A stretch of 64,000 nucleotides of DNA from Asterias rubens (GCF_902459465.1 NC_047062.1:4280501-4344500); one strand, 5' to 3'. Positions 13,325 to 27,720 are shown, numbered from the stretch's first letter. Program-made: numbers and translations. Notes: generated by a model not told the origin, from the letters alone.

Positions 13325-13496
13325 TCGCCACCAAAATATTTTGCAAAAACAATATCCAGACATGGAATTCTCAATTCCTGTGCAACAAGAAAAATAAATT
13401 TGGGCATCATCCTCAATTCATTTTAATGATGACTAAATACTTCTCCACCCAAGATCGCCTGCAATGATTTCCCCATCCAGCAGTAATCTTATCATT

Positions 13497-16400
13497 TTAC
13501 TTTACACTGACTCCAAGCTTCTCAAGGCACCGCAATCCCTTCTCTTCATACTCTTGTCTTGAGATCCAGAAATCTTCACGGTCCTTCATGATGTCTGCTA
13601 GAACAGCGCCCCCTAGGAACACCATGTGCTTACGACGAGGGGGGTCCTCAATGCGTATCTTGAATTTCTGAAGATGAACGGACAAACTCAGATTAGCTGG
13701 ATATATGCAAGATCATATTGCAGACAGGGAAAGTTTACCCATAATTAAAAAATCATGGGGCCAATACTGACTGGTTAAATGTTTGGTTGTCATATCTATG
13801 TGCAAAGCCAATCAGAACTTCTTAGAGGATAAATATGACACTTCCTCAGTTTAGAATCAGATTCATTTCAGTCATCCTTGTGGCTTAAATACACTATTGC
13901 TGCCAACCATCTTTCTGAATTATCAAGTCTAGAGTTTCATTCTGGCAAAGGTCTCTTTCATAGGTGAACCGTTACTCCTGAAGCTCAAAAAAGTCCTGTA
14001 AAATGAGAACGAGCGTGAAGCCCAAGAACGAAGTTGCTAAGAACAAAGTGGCCAAACTTACACCCAGCTTGGAGGTATCTCCTTTGAGTACCCTCTCCAG
14101 GTAGAGCTGCTTAATCTCACGTTCCAGACGTGAGGGAAGCCCAGGGTACATGGTAGAGCCGCCGGACAAGACGATGTGTTTGTAGAACTCTGGCCTTGTG
14201 TCGATATCGGCAGCCTGGATAGTGTTGAAGAGGAGTTCAGCTATGCCTACACCCTCTATGTTAATTAGATGAGGCTGGAAGAGGGCCTCTGGAGCTCCGA
14301 AACGTTCACCGCCCACCTTGATCACACGACCGTCTGGTAACTAAGGAAAAGGATAAACAAGGATCTTGAAATAGCTCCAAGATTTGATCGAGTCTCTCGG
14401 AGAGTTGAGATCAGAAGTTCAAGCCTTTTATTGATGCAATTCATAATCATAAACAATAAACAAAATCATAGACAATGTTTGTTTGAGAGGTTGGCTGTGG
14501 CCAGCTTGCCGTTTTTACCACTCTTTTGGTAGCTTTGCCAAGTTCCCTTGTTGGGAAGATCATCTAAACAAACCCAAACAAACACCCTGACAAACGAACA
14601 AACTGTGTACATACATAGATGTACTGTGTAGATGAATTCACCACATAATATCATATTGCAGACAGGGGAAGTTTAACAACCATTCCAAACCATTGGGCCT
14701 GATACTGACTGGTCATACAGTAGGAGGGTTAAATATTTCTAGTGTACGCCATGTGCAAAGCCACTCAGAACTTCTTAGAGGATAACTATGATACTTCCTC
14801 AGTTTAGAATCAGATTCATTTCAGTCATCCTTGTGGCTTAAAAACACTATAACAACATATTCCCTGATGAAATTGTGGCCAAACTTTTTTTCTACCTAAA
14901 ATATTTGAAAGCCTTGTTCAAAAGAGCCCTACTCACTCTTTATGTAACTTAGCTATCTCTCATCTTCAGATCTCTATTTGTTTTGCTAATAGCTGGTCCT
15001 AATTTTCTTACTATTTCTTGGCCATTATCTTCACAATTAGCTTGTTTCAGGTACTTTTTGCATTCTCTCCCGTCTGTTTTCGGTTTTTTTGTCGCCTCTG
15101 CTTATTGTTTTTGTACCTTTCTCTATGAAAGGTAGACAGTTATGTGTACTTACTGTATAGTTCTCCACCAATACTGTCGTTTCATTTGCCAATTTCTGTT
15201 CTTGTTCAATATCATACCTGAAACACACATCGAGGAAAGAGTACATGTATATTCAATCAATGAAATTCCAGAGAAATAACCTATGAGGGGGGTGGAGGGA
15301 GGGGGGGGGGGTGGCTGATTTAAAGTGAGCACTCACCCAACGTAGCACAGGTGTTCCTTCATGATTCGAACCGTCTCAAAATCTGCAGAGTGGTTGAAGG
15401 CATACCCCCTGAGGAGCAGAAGCTACAAACCAAAACATATACAAGATGGAAACATAGTCAGGACATGGATTAACCTTAAAGCCATTGGACCCTTTCGGTT
15501 CAGAAAAAAAATTAAAAGTTCACCGATTTACAAATAACTTACAGGGTTTACAGAAGGCAATGGTAATAGACTTCTCTTGAAATATTATTCCATGAAATGC
15601 TTTACTTTTTAAGAAAACAGCAAAACAATATAAATTCTCGTTAACGAGAATTACGGATTTATTTTAAACACATGTCATGACACGGCGAAACGCGCGGAAA
15701 CAAGGGTGGGATTTTCCGTTGTTTTGTCCCGACTCCGATGACCGATTGACCCTAAATTTTCACAGGCTTGTTATTTGATATAGAAGTTGTGGTACACAAA
15801 GTGTGGGCCTTGGACAACACTGTTTACCGAAAGGGTCCAATGGCTTTAAACTCTAGATATTTGAATCTTTCAACTCTCAACTCTGGCCTTGTAAAAACAC
15901 TTCTGGCCCTCTGACTACTATGTTTCAGAATGCCACTCAGAACTTCTTAGAGGATAAATAGTGGATCCTCACGATGGAATCGGTTTATATTCATTGAGTC
16001 ATCACTGTGGCTTTCTGAAAAATTACCTGAATTTTATGAGTGAAAGTATGCAGAGATGTGGTTTGTCCCCAATACAAGTGCACTAGACCCTTTAAATGTA
16101 ACCTTTTAATTGGAATCTTTTAAAGACACTGGACACTATTGGTAATTGTCAAAGACTAGTCTTCACAGTTGGTGTATCTCAACATATGCATAAAATAACA
16201 AACCTGTGAAAATTTGAGCTCAATCAGTTGTCAAAGTTGCGAGATAGTAATGAAAGAAAAAACACCCTTGTCACACAAAGTTGTGTGCTTTCTGATGCTT
16301 GATTTTCAGACCTCAAATTCTAAACTTGAGGTCTCGAAATCAAATTCGTAGAAAATTACTTCTTTCTCGAAAACTACGTCACTTCAGAGGGAGCTTCTTC

Positions 16401-19400
16401 ACACATTGTTTTATACCATCAACCTCTCCCCTTTATTCATAATCAAGAAAGGTTTTATGATGATAATTATGTTGAGTAATTACCAATAGTGTCCACTGCC
16501 TTTAATCATTCCTTTCAGTGGTTTACAATGAGTGATAAATAATAAATGAAATGAAATAATAATCCTACCTTGATGAGATATTGGGTGATATCTCGTCCAG
16601 CGATGTCTAAACGTCTCGTTAGATGAGGTAAGGAGAACCCTTCGTATACTGGACAGATATGCGTCACTCCGTCACCAGAGTCTACCACTACTCCTGTTAA
16701 TAGACCTGCAGTCAACGAATTCAAACAAACAAAAATGGCGCTCAATCATTATCACCACCAACCCTCCAAAATCCATTGCATAGTTTGCTGCATTTGGTGC
16801 TCCGCTCCCAAATCACACTCGGTCAGCATGAGGCAATGAGGCATTGATTGACGAATCGTGGAACATTTGCTGAGCTATGCGTTCAGTTTTGGCTGGCTGT
16901 GTTTAAAAAGCCCCTTGGTGAAGAGCACCAATGTTATAGGTTTTATATTTGAAAACTTTTTAAGTCTCTGACTACTATGTTACAAAATGCCACTCAGAAC
17001 TTCTTAGAGGATAAATAGTGGATCCTCACGATGGAATCGGTTTATATTCATTGAGTCATCCCTGTGGCTTTCTGAAAAGTAACCTGAAACTTGTTAATAA
17101 TAATAACAACAATGAACAGTTTTAACACACATGGGCGTATGGGTAAAAAACCAAAATTAATAAACAGTTTATTTTACTTGATTTGCATCAGATCAATTTA
17201 GTTGACACACGCCCTCCCGTTGTCGAAAAGTACTGGAAATTGCACATGACGTCAGATGAATGTGCTTAGCAGATGATGTTTGCATTTTACTTTCTCTTTA
17301 AACTCTCAGATTGTACGCTCAATGCAGACAATGTTCTCAAAAGCTTACCTTGAGCATACAACGTTAAGACGGCTTGTATTGCTATGTAAAGACCGGCAAA
17401 CTGGTACTGCTCAAACATTACCTGGATGGAAAAGGGTGACAAATTCAAGAAGATTAGGGCACACTAAGCCCCAAATTCAAGCAAAGTAACATGTTATTTT
17501 AAAAACAAGGTACTAGGATAAAGCCACTCAGAACTTCTTAGAGGATAATCTTCATCGTTAGAATAGGATTGGATTTAGTCATCATTGTGGCTTTTTAAAT
17601 TTTTGTTTAGAAATTGTTCTTCGGGACAAAATGTTTGCTTCACTGATAATAATGCTATCATTTGTTGACTGCAAAGTGTGTCAATGTTTCAAGAACATGC
17701 GCATGATATTGAATGGTCAGACATGGATAATGAGCAATTTTCATTTCAATTTGTTACCTGGATTATTGGTTAAATTAAAGATTTTTGTTTATTGTTCGTG
17801 AAACTTTTACAATTGATCTGCTGGTGACACTTGCCAGTTTACATAATAACAAATCATCATCATCTTACACTTCCTCAATACAAAAAGGGTCAACAATGAG
17901 GTCATAACAGAAATTAACATAAATGCAAATTAACGGCAAGAGTTTGGTTCATACCTCCACCATTTTTTCCCTGTTCCTGTGTGGGTTCATGGGTGGTTCG
18001 GTCAGGAGGATCTTTGAGTCTATGGGGTTGATGTTCATCCTCCCCTCACCGAATGTATAGTCCCATATGTGTTTCATCTCGTCCCAGTTACGGACTATAC
18101 CATTCTCCATGGGGTAGTTCACCTCTAGCATAGAGCGGAGCTGGCTGGCTTCATCACCCACCATCAGATCCTGAAGTTGTTGACAAATTATTCATCAAAT
18201 TAAAATGCTGTAGCAAATGAAATAACGTTCCTCTTTTAAGAAATTTTATGTTTTTTTTTAATTATACTCTCATTACTTGAGCAGAGTGACAATTTGTTTC
18301 TACTAGTGAGCAAATGTCAATGGACTTTCTGAAGTGATATAAGTAAAGTTGTATGTAGTTCTGGGCGAATAGTGAAATTTTTATATTCGGATACCTCTGG
18401 CCAACTATCCGAAATTAACCGGATATTTGAATAATTCGCCCAGGCCTAGTTGTATGTAAACTCAATGTTTCCACAAAAGAAAGTTGCAATTTCAGATAAC
18501 TGCTGGAATCAAACAGTGCCAATTAATACTTCCTTAAAAATCTCAATGACTAGCCAATGACAGGCATGTCCCATTCTTTTTTAAAGGCGTCCATAGAATA
18601 GTATATTAGGTCTTCAGAGGAGGTTTCACCTTTTTATAAAGAGACTAAAGGTACATCAGGAGAAGAATTTAGCTGCTTTTGTGACAACAATATTGGGTTA
18701 ATTGATAAATTGTCTTGAAAAGTTGTCAAGATTAAACGGCAACTTGGGCTACAGCTACAGCTAGATCAGCGGGTCTGCTAGTGTTAAAGAGTAGGCAGAA
18801 GCATGCAATCTAGCCAGAGCTGTAGCCGAAGATTCCTTTTTTGGACACGATCTTACTGTTGACAATGCATATCAGTCTGTCAAATCATTCAAAACACTGA
18901 TCTTGTAGTCTGACGAACAACAATAGAAAACGGGTGAACAACAATGCTAAACAGGTGGATATATAAACAATATGTCGTGCGAGGGACGGGGAAATGTTAT
19001 TGGAGACGGAGATTTGATGAACACTAAAAGACTTGGGTGCAAATACACCTAATGAGGACAGAGTAGCACACATGTACAACGAATTGTAATCATTCATGTC
19101 CTAAAATTGATGTATCTTAGCATTTTCTTTTACATTTCACCTGAGATATCCCAGCACTGTTTTTGAGGCACTGTGTAAAATACATGAACTGTAGAATACT
19201 CAATCATACAATTTTTATTAAATGTATTTTCAAATATTTTGCAAAATCAGCCAGAACAGGGAGAAAAGCTTTGAAATACTGAAGATACACCTATAATTAA
19301 TCATTAAAATACAAACATATAGGCCTAATCACATAAAAAAATATTTTAAAGGCATTGGACACTATTGGCAATTGTCCAAGACTAGCCTTCACAGTTGGTG

Positions 19401-22400
19401 TATCTCAACATATGCATAAAATAACAAACCTTTGAAAATTTGAGCTCAATTGGTCATCGAACTTGCGAGATAATAATGAAAGAAAAAAACACCCATGTCA
19501 CACGAAGTTGTGTGCATTTAGATGGTTGATTTCGAGACCTCAAGTTCTAAATCTGAGGTCTCAAAATCAAATTTGTGGAAAATTACTTCTTTCTCGAAAA
19601 CTATGGCACTTCAGAGGGAGCCGTTTCTCACGATGTTTTATACCATCAACCTCTCCCCATTACTCTTCACCAAGAAAGGTTTTATGCTAATAATTATTTT
19701 GAGTAATTACCAATAGTGTCCACTGCCTTTAACAGAACATGAAGAAATGCCAAGAATGTGTGTTTTCAAGTCCTATTCTACAGTGAGTGATTTAGCAAAC
19801 ATTTATTAGTTGACAAGTCTACTGATGCAAGGAATGGGGAAAAAAGTCGAGTCATGAATGAAAGCAGATATTGGTTACTTATTGAGAGTTCATAAGACAA
19901 TCAGACAACCACATTAGTAGTTGTCAAATATTGCTTACTTTTTCAGGATTCGCGGGAACCATCTAGCACCAATTGTCAAACTTCTCTGAGAAATTAATGG
20001 TGCACAACCTGGTCAACCAGAATCTATAGTAGAGTATCTTCGGTAAATTTGATCAGAATTTTACTGATAAAAATTTAAGATTGGGAACACTGATCACAGT
20101 TTACACATTTTGATCTAAAATTTTCAATGACCCGAAAAGGCCATATGCACAAGCACCATCTTAAAAAATATTCTCTATTTCTTGGAGAACTTCTGGACGA
20201 TACACCACAGTTGCTCAATAATATCCATTTAAAATGTGCTGAATTTGTCGATGTGATCTGCCTGCATCCATGGACCGCTAAGGTCAGTCGATATAAACCA
20301 TAGAGTTATATATAAGAACTAGAGGGTGCACTGGTGATTCTGCTTGCACAAACACGACGGGACCGCAAGATGACAAGCGTGCCATTCTGTACGCACGTTG
20401 AATATGAAATACACGTTTGAGTTTTTTTTTATTGAACGCTAACGCGATGCTGTTTGTTCAACTTACAAAATGGCCGCACAAACACATGCTGTGAGATGGC
20501 TGTTTTGTCAACTTAGAAAATGGTCGCCTGCCACATGCCGGGGCGCGTATATAGGCCGTGCGCCCTCTAGTTCTTATATATAACTCTATGATATAAACTC
20601 TATGTTAAAACCAACCATGCACCAACAATGAATGTATGAAACACACAGAGAAAGAAATCAATCAAAACGCCTACCTGAAGCTGCAAAGATGTTACGATTG
20701 ATAGAAGAGAAGAAAACAAAACAAAAATAGCACAAGAGGAGGAAGAATTAATTGCAAATAATGTGCATCAATAATATTTTGGGCAAAGTTAGTTTACCAT
20801 GGATGAGTCTGAAGCGTGAATTAAATGACTCAACTAGTCTTAGAGCTGTTTAACTCTTTTGTGACACCGTAGCGGCTTCAAATGGCTTGTACCATTATGC
20901 CCACAGCGGCCACAAATGGCTCGTACCCAAATGCTCATAGCAGCCGTAAATAGCGGTAAGATCTGGCCCACTGCCACATATAAAAAAGGTAAAAGTAAAG
21001 CTCATGTCCTCAATTGACATCAGTGTTTTCCATGTTAAACATAGACTCTGGATTTTGGATGTGTCTTACTAATTTTTTGACACTTTTACAAGAATTTTGT
21101 TGTGTCTGAACCAATATTAGCCATGTCTCGGTGTTATGGTGATGATGTTTACACAGACAGAAATTTATGACCTCAGAGGTCCTATGTATGTAATGTACTA
21201 ACTCTGCATAATTTCACCGTAACTTATCACTGATTAGTCTCTACCACCAGCAGTTAAGCTTTTGCACCCTTTGCCCCAACAAATAACGATATTCATTTTG
21301 GTTTTTTACCCATACACCGATGTGTGTTAGCACTGTATACTCAGTACTTTCCCAGAGTCCTGTGAAAAAAATATCACAGGCATGTTACTCGGGTGGGATT
21401 CGAACCCACGACCCTTGCAATTCTAGAGCAGTGTCTTACCAACTAGACCACCGAGGTTGCCCGGCAGCTAGAGGCAGTTCGAATCCCATATTTTGGCAGC
21501 GGGTACCGCAACGATATAATAGATGTTAAATTTTTTTTTCACAGGACTCGGGAAAGTACTGAGTATACAGTGCTAACACACATCGGGTGTATGGGTAAAA
21601 ACCAAAATTAATATTCTTTATCCCCGATGCAAATTTAACATCTATTAAAATTTAACATCTATTATAAATAACGATGTGCCAAAGACAAACTAAATCATCA
21701 CTTTAGAGCATTAAGCTAAAGCAAGTATTGGCTAAGAAAGTGTTATATAATAGCTGTAGAATTGCTTTGCAAGTTAAACCAGTGATCATGCAAAATAACA
21801 AAATAATATAACTTGTGAAAGAAAATAAAAAGATGAACTACCAAACTTGTGATTTATGATTTATGTGCTTAAAATAAACAGGCGTCAGGTTTAGGCAAAT
21901 AATTTGGTGCATTCAAATCAAAATTGAGCCAATACTTCAGTAGGTTAGGGAAGTTTTTCAATTTTGAAGTGACAAGTACTCAAGCTACATGTATAAGAAA
22001 ACATCAACTTGTTACTGTGTTCAACTTGTTACAGAATGAGCAAGAGATGAAGTGAGTCTATCTGGAGAAAATTACATGTTCTTATTGAATCATTCCAATA
22101 ATTGCAATCGATTCTGGCTCATACTAGGTCTCCGTAGTTATTTTGTCGACTCCATACAGAAATATACTATACCTTTATTTCTATATCTCCAACTTTGGCT
22201 GTTGATCTGATGATTGGTCGTCCAATCAGCGACGGGAAAATATGAGCAGGGAAATTGGATCCTGCATAGCCACATTTCACAAACTACAAGAGGAAAGAAA
22301 GACTCAGTAAGACATTTTGAATCTAAGTAAAAAATGCATAACTTTATGCAGGTGCATTGGCAATGGCTACTCTACTGGTAATATCAAACGATCGTACCAA

Positions 22401-23930
22401 GAAAGCAGTGCACCATGGCAGTGGTGGTTGGAACATCCTTAACCACTTCTTCTAAGATGACAAGGTATGTACGGTAGTAATACGCCAAATTTTGTTTGGA
22501 CTCGCCCACAGCGAACATATTATTACGCGCGAACATATTATTACACACAAGCATGCACCAACCATACTCTATGCTTTATTTGAACCAACTGAAGAGGGAT
22601 CGGAAAAGTTTCCGTATGGCGCCACCACTTTTTCATTCGAAATAAAATAATATAGTATCTAATTTACCTGATTGATATATCCCTTTTTGTAAAAATGAGT
22701 GAAAAAGTGGTGGCGCCATACGGAAAGTTATCCGAGGGATCCTGGCAATCATGCCTGTGATATCCCTTTTCCTGGGGGATTTGGAATACTGACCAAAAGT
22801 TTTTAATACGCTTCAGAAAGGATTTTGAGCCCACCACAAGGAAATAGGTGAAATATTCATTAAACCAATCCAACAGAGATATTCTTCAAAGTTCCCAGAC
22901 GCGTGTCCATATGTTTGTACACAAACCACGGATTGGGTATTTTTACTCAATACCTGTGATACAAATTTGAACAATTCCACGTGTAGGGCTATCTGCAACT
23001 TCTGAAGCATTAGAACGGTAAGTTTCGTGAGGCAGATCGTTTTTCAAGAAAGCAAAAGATTTTGATATCAGATGCGCTGGGGCCAAGGATAAGGAGTGGA
23101 TTGGACCGATTTATGGGGCTCCTTGCTAATCAGTTATTGATTGTTAAATAAACAGTGACTTTTGATGTGGATGCTAAAAATATTATTTGGCCAACATGTT
23201 TGTACCTGTCAGGTCTGTACTGTGCAGCCCTTTTTAGTTTACCAGAAGTACAAAGATAATTGTAAATTAATATTACAGAAAAGGGGGGGGGGAGCAAGCT
23301 TCCGACTGCCAGTGCCACTTTTTTACTTATTATGACCCAGCCAAAATCTGATGATCTGATCTGGGCTAATCAAATTGAAGGACAGAAAACATTAAATTTT
23401 ATACCAAGTTCTACAGATGGCAGAAAAGAAACAATCTTTGCATATATTTTGAGAGAGAAGAAAGCAAAAGAATACTACTTATAAGCATGAACCAAAGTAT
23501 TCCTATGGACTTTGCAAAAAAATGGTTTTATTTAAAAGAAAGAGTTCGAGTTTATAAATATAGTTTATAAATTATCATGTCATCCTGATGAAAGAAACAA
23601 TTTAAACTCTTGGTTTACAAAATGTTCATGAATTTATCACAATTAACTCTTCAGTCTTTGTTTCGTAATACTGCTCGTTAAAATAATAGTGTTCTTAAAT
23701 AAAAATGTGAGTATTCAGATTTTTAAAGTACAACAAGAGCCACAACCCGGAGATTACAAGCAGTTTACTTCCTGTTTGGTTTCATTATTTTTTGGGATCA
23801 TCTACAGTAATTTCGCCTCTAAAACATTTATTCGTGATCGAAAATCCATAAAAATTGACCTGTGGAAATAAAGAATACTTACTCCTGTACCGTTGTCGCA
23901 AACTATGACTTTTTTCCCTTGGCTATCCAT
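13497..23930 (-). CDS. ACTR2: Actin-related protein 2 (ARP2), complete, 9 exons, 394 aa
   Basis: ARP2 is the ATP-binding subunit of the Arp2/3 complex, which nucleates branched actin filaments in the cytoplasm. Exons in transcript order: 23883-23930, 22173-22283, 17955-18170, 17349-17421, 16569-16705, 15337-15422, 15154-15217, 14062-14340, 13497-13667; all junctions keep frame. They total 1185 nt, giving 394 residues, exactly the human length. Residues 1-16 hold the first phosphate loop (DNGTG, 12-16). [11 protein letters not shown] (155-165) is the second phosphate loop, and [10 protein letters not shown] (303-312) is the adenosine-side loop. Near-identical stretches include the TEPPMNP and DPPRRKH blocks. 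Introns 3, 4, 5, 7 and 8 each contain one C/D snoRNA copy. The start faces NENF across 347 bp. Identification is certain; the 119-bp intron 6 is the shortest. Confidence 0.98.
13806..13886 (-). ncRNA. C/D-box snoRNA copy A (SNORD61-like), ACTR2 intron 8
   Basis: On the minus strand the RNA runs from AAGCCAC, C box AGGATGA (one mismatch to RUGAUGA), through D' box CTGA (in AAACTGAGG), guide CCTCTAAGAAGTT, D box CTGA, to closing TTGGC. The 13-nt guide is fully complementary to the conserved 18S rRNA segment AACUUCUUAGAGG. The fifth nucleotide upstream of the D box pairs with the U that corresponds, by my count, to human 18S U1442, the known SNORD61 target. Hosting in an intron in the sense orientation fits the usual biogenesis of metazoan snoRNAs. 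Confidence 0.85.
14758..14839 (-). ncRNA. C/D-box snoRNA copy B (SNORD61-like), ACTR2 intron 7
   Basis: Closely similar to copy A: GCCAC terminal stem closing on GTGGC, C box AGGATGA, D' CTGA in AAACTGAGG, the same CCTCTAAGAAGTT guide and D box CTGA. The flanking sequence is also similar to copy A (CATATTGCAGACAGGG occurs upstream of both exons), so the duplication included some intron sequence. Confidence 0.88.
15154..15422 (-). other. ACTR2: ACTR2 exons 6-7 with the 119-bp intron between them
   Basis: Exon 6 (15337-15422) encodes [16 protein letters not shown] onward and exon 7 (15154-15217) encodes [15 protein letters not shown] onward. The intron 15218-15336 is too short for a snoRNA of this type, and none is present, which makes it the only internal exception among introns 3 to 8. 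Confidence 0.9.
15476..15849 (-). mobile_element. TTAA MITE, GCCATTGGACCC-type, in ACTR2 intron 5
   Basis: Inverted copy of the element at 12740-13115, with ends TTAAAGCCATTGGACCCTTT and AAAGGGTCCAATGGCTTTAA and the central ATTCTCGTTAACGAGAATTA palindrome intact. TTAA is present on both sides. Confidence 0.88.
15931..16013 (-). ncRNA. C/D-box snoRNA copy C (SNORD61-like), ACTR2 intron 5
   Basis: GCCAC/GTGGC terminal stem with perfect C box GTGATGA, a C'-like GTGAGGA, the shared guide CCTCTAAGAAGTT and D box CTGA. The internal half differs from copies A and B and resembles copy D. In this intron it is flanked on each side by a MITE insertion. Confidence 0.9.
16120..16505 (+). mobile_element. 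TTAA MITE, GGCAGTGGACAC-type, in ACTR2 intron 5
   Basis: Ends TTAAAGACACTGGACACTAT and ATAGTGTCCACTGCCTTTAA, with the central hairpin GACCTCAAATTC / ACTTGAGGTC. It lies antisense within ACTR2. Confidence 0.85.
16989..17071 (-). ncRNA. C/D-box snoRNA copy D (SNORD61-like), ACTR2 intron 4
   Basis: Nearly identical to copy C over its full length, including the C'-like GTGAGGA, the CCTCTAAGAAGTT guide and D box CTGA. The C box is GGGATGA (one mismatch), and GCCAC pairs with GTGGC at the ends. Confidence 0.88.
17521..17596 (-). ncRNA. C/D-box snoRNA copy E (SNORD61-like), ACTR2 intron 3
   Basis: The most diverged copy inside, but with a perfect C box ATGATGA, a C'-like CGATGAA, the same guide CCTCTAAGAAGTT, D box CTGA and an AAAGCCAC/GTGGCTTT terminal stem of eight pairs. 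It sits 100 bp upstream of the next exon on the transcript, within the usual spacing for intronic C/D snoRNAs. Confidence 0.92.
19346..19732 (+). mobile_element. TTAA MITE, GGCAGTGGACAC-type, in ACTR2 intron 2
   Basis: Intact copy with TTAAAGGCATTGGACACTAT at the left and ATAGTGTCCACTGCCTTTAA at the right. The central hairpin GACCTCAAGTTC / ATCTGAGGTC is present. No coding capacity. Confidence 0.88.
20300..20590. mobile_element. Hairpin MITE with TAGAGTTATATATAAGAAC ends
   Basis: The left end TAGAGTTATATATAAGAACT and AGAGGG are mirrored at the right by CCCTCTAGTTCTTATATATA and ACTCTA. The interior of about 230 bp is GC-richer than the surrounding intron and has no ORF. It lies in ACTR2 intron 2. 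Confidence 0.75.
21290..21612. mobile_element. Long-TIR element enclosing a tRNA-like sequence
   Basis: Terminal inverted repeats of about 75 bp: the left contains TTTACCCATACACCGATGTG and TATACTCAGTACTTTCCCAG; the right contains CTGGGAAAGT-like GGGAAAGTACTGAGTATACA and CATCGGGTGTATGGGTAAAA. Between the arms, on the minus strand, is a tRNA-like segment (about 21382-21462) with an A-box-like TGGTCTAGTTGG and a perfect B box GGTTCGAATCC. A fragment of one end recurs near 17130-17160. It lies in ACTR2 intron 2. Confidence 0.65.
22607..22731. mobile_element. Short hairpin MITE (GTATGGCGCCACCAC arms)
   Basis: The left arm AAAAGTTTCCGTATGGCGCC pairs with the right arm GGCGCCATACGGAAAGTTAT. The interior contains AAATAATATAGTATCTAATT. 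A second copy in inverse orientation is at 24716-24827. Confidence 0.75.
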
Positions 23931-24277
23931 GATGGATGCTTGAAGATTGAGGATTTAGAGAAAATTCCTCCCAGCTATCTTTACAGAGTCCCAGATAGAC
24001 ACCGCCTCTCTTTTTGGACTAGCTAGAATAGACTGGCACCTTTCTTCTTCCGGCTTTGAAATGAAACCTTTACCCCAGGTTTTGACAACTCTGATTATGT
24101 TTGAACTCTGTTTTGGTCGACAGAAACGAGGTTGCCGGACACATGTATGGTACCCAGTCCCCTCAGACGATTTATACGACAGCAACAAGCTCACGGAGTC
24201 TATTTAATTTGTTTTACATACAAAACAATCACACCATTCGAATCATACAAACACACTGTCGATATCACAAAACAATC
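23931..24277. promoter_or_regulatory. Shared ACTR2/NENF divergent promoter region
   Basis: Only 347 bp separate the ACTR2 start codon (minus strand, 23930) from the NENF start codon (plus strand, 24278). Both 5' UTRs and both core promoters must fit here unless there are undetected upstream exons. I see no TATA box in a convincing position on either side. Head-to-head spacing under 1 kb is the usual definition of a bidirectional promoter. Confidence 0.65.
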
Positions 24278-26859
<2,582 letters not shown>

Positions 26860-27333
26860 CAGCTCCGTCTGATTACAATTGCCTTAATTTTGTACAGTTC
26901 ATTTTAAAACCGCATTCAATAATACCTCAGACAGTTTCGCTCTTCCTATTGGTGGAGAGCGCGTCACGTTGGTGTGTATAAACCTTTGTTTATGACCAGT
27001 GAAATATGGGCGTGACACACGAGCTTGCACCTGTGCTTATAAGACAGTTTCTTCATTCCTATTGGTCGAGAGCAATGGCTGGAACAGTTGTGCCACCTCA
27101 CGCGATACGCGCTACGTGATCAGCATTCCCTTGTAAGGACTTGTTTACCCGAGGGCCTTACCATTTCATAGCTGGAGGGGTGTTGTGTCGAAATAAATCA
27201 TTGAAAAATTTTATTTATTACATTTATTTTAATTTTGACCAAAACGTATTGATGTTTTTCGACCGAAAGGTATTTATGAATAGGAATCAAAGTGTGTTGA
27301 ATCGGTTTTAAAAAAGTGGTTTAAATCCGCCCA

Positions 27334-27410
27334 GGCCTGGTTCTTGATAAATTTACCTCGACTTCGTCTCGGTAAATTTATCAAGAACCAGGCCTCGTTG
27401 GGTTTAAACC
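27334..27410. repeat. Short palindrome
   Basis: AGGCCTGGTTCTTGATAAAT followed by TTACC is mirrored by GGTAAATTTATCAAGAACCA and GGCCT, with only a CTCGACTTCGTCTC centre. On RNA it would form a hairpin of about 28 base pairs. Confidence 0.8.
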
Positions 27411-27578
27411 ATTAGTTGAAAACCTCTTCACCACACATTGATTCCCTTATTTAAAGGCTGAAACTTTGACAGTGGTGTATTCCAGGCTGGTGTATTCAGT
27501 AGTTTATACAGTTAGATATTAAACAAACCTGCTCTGCTGCCTGTGAATGTTGTATGTGTTCTTAGGATCGAGACCACA

Positions 27579-27720
27579 GGGCCAAATTTCAGTGAGCTGC
27601 TTAAGCACAACAAATAGCTAAGCACAGCAACATTTTGAGTGGGATCAACTGCACATTTTTGCTATCTGAACACGGTTAAGCAATATTTTTAGCTTAAGCA
27701 TCTCTATGAAATTTGAGGTC
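27579..27720. mobile_element. Stem-loop MITE copy
   Basis: GGGCCAAATTTCAGTGAGCT, TGCTTAAGCAC at the left; GCTTAAGCATCTCTATGAAA at the right. Internally deleted member of the family at 3697. Confidence 0.6.

Larger units (their letters stand above)
2299..13496. other. Intergenic region and VWC-gene 3' UTR; no gene seen
   Basis: About 11 kb between the stop of the VWC gene and the stop of ACTR2, which converge. The first part is probably 3' UTR, with an AATAAA-type signal near 4404. ORFs here (for example 143 codons on the minus strand at 3955-4386) lack homology and compositional support. The rest holds repeats: stem-loop MITEs at 3697-3941 and 9404-9555, tRNA-like SINE pieces at 5725-6255, an inverted repeat at 9966-10103, and TTAA MITEs at 8897-9288 and 12740-13115. 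Confidence 0.6.

Noticed and set aside
21382-21462. Possible tRNA gene on the minus strand
   Set aside because: The B box is perfect, but the anticodon arm does not pair properly and the unit sits inside a repeated inverted-repeat element.
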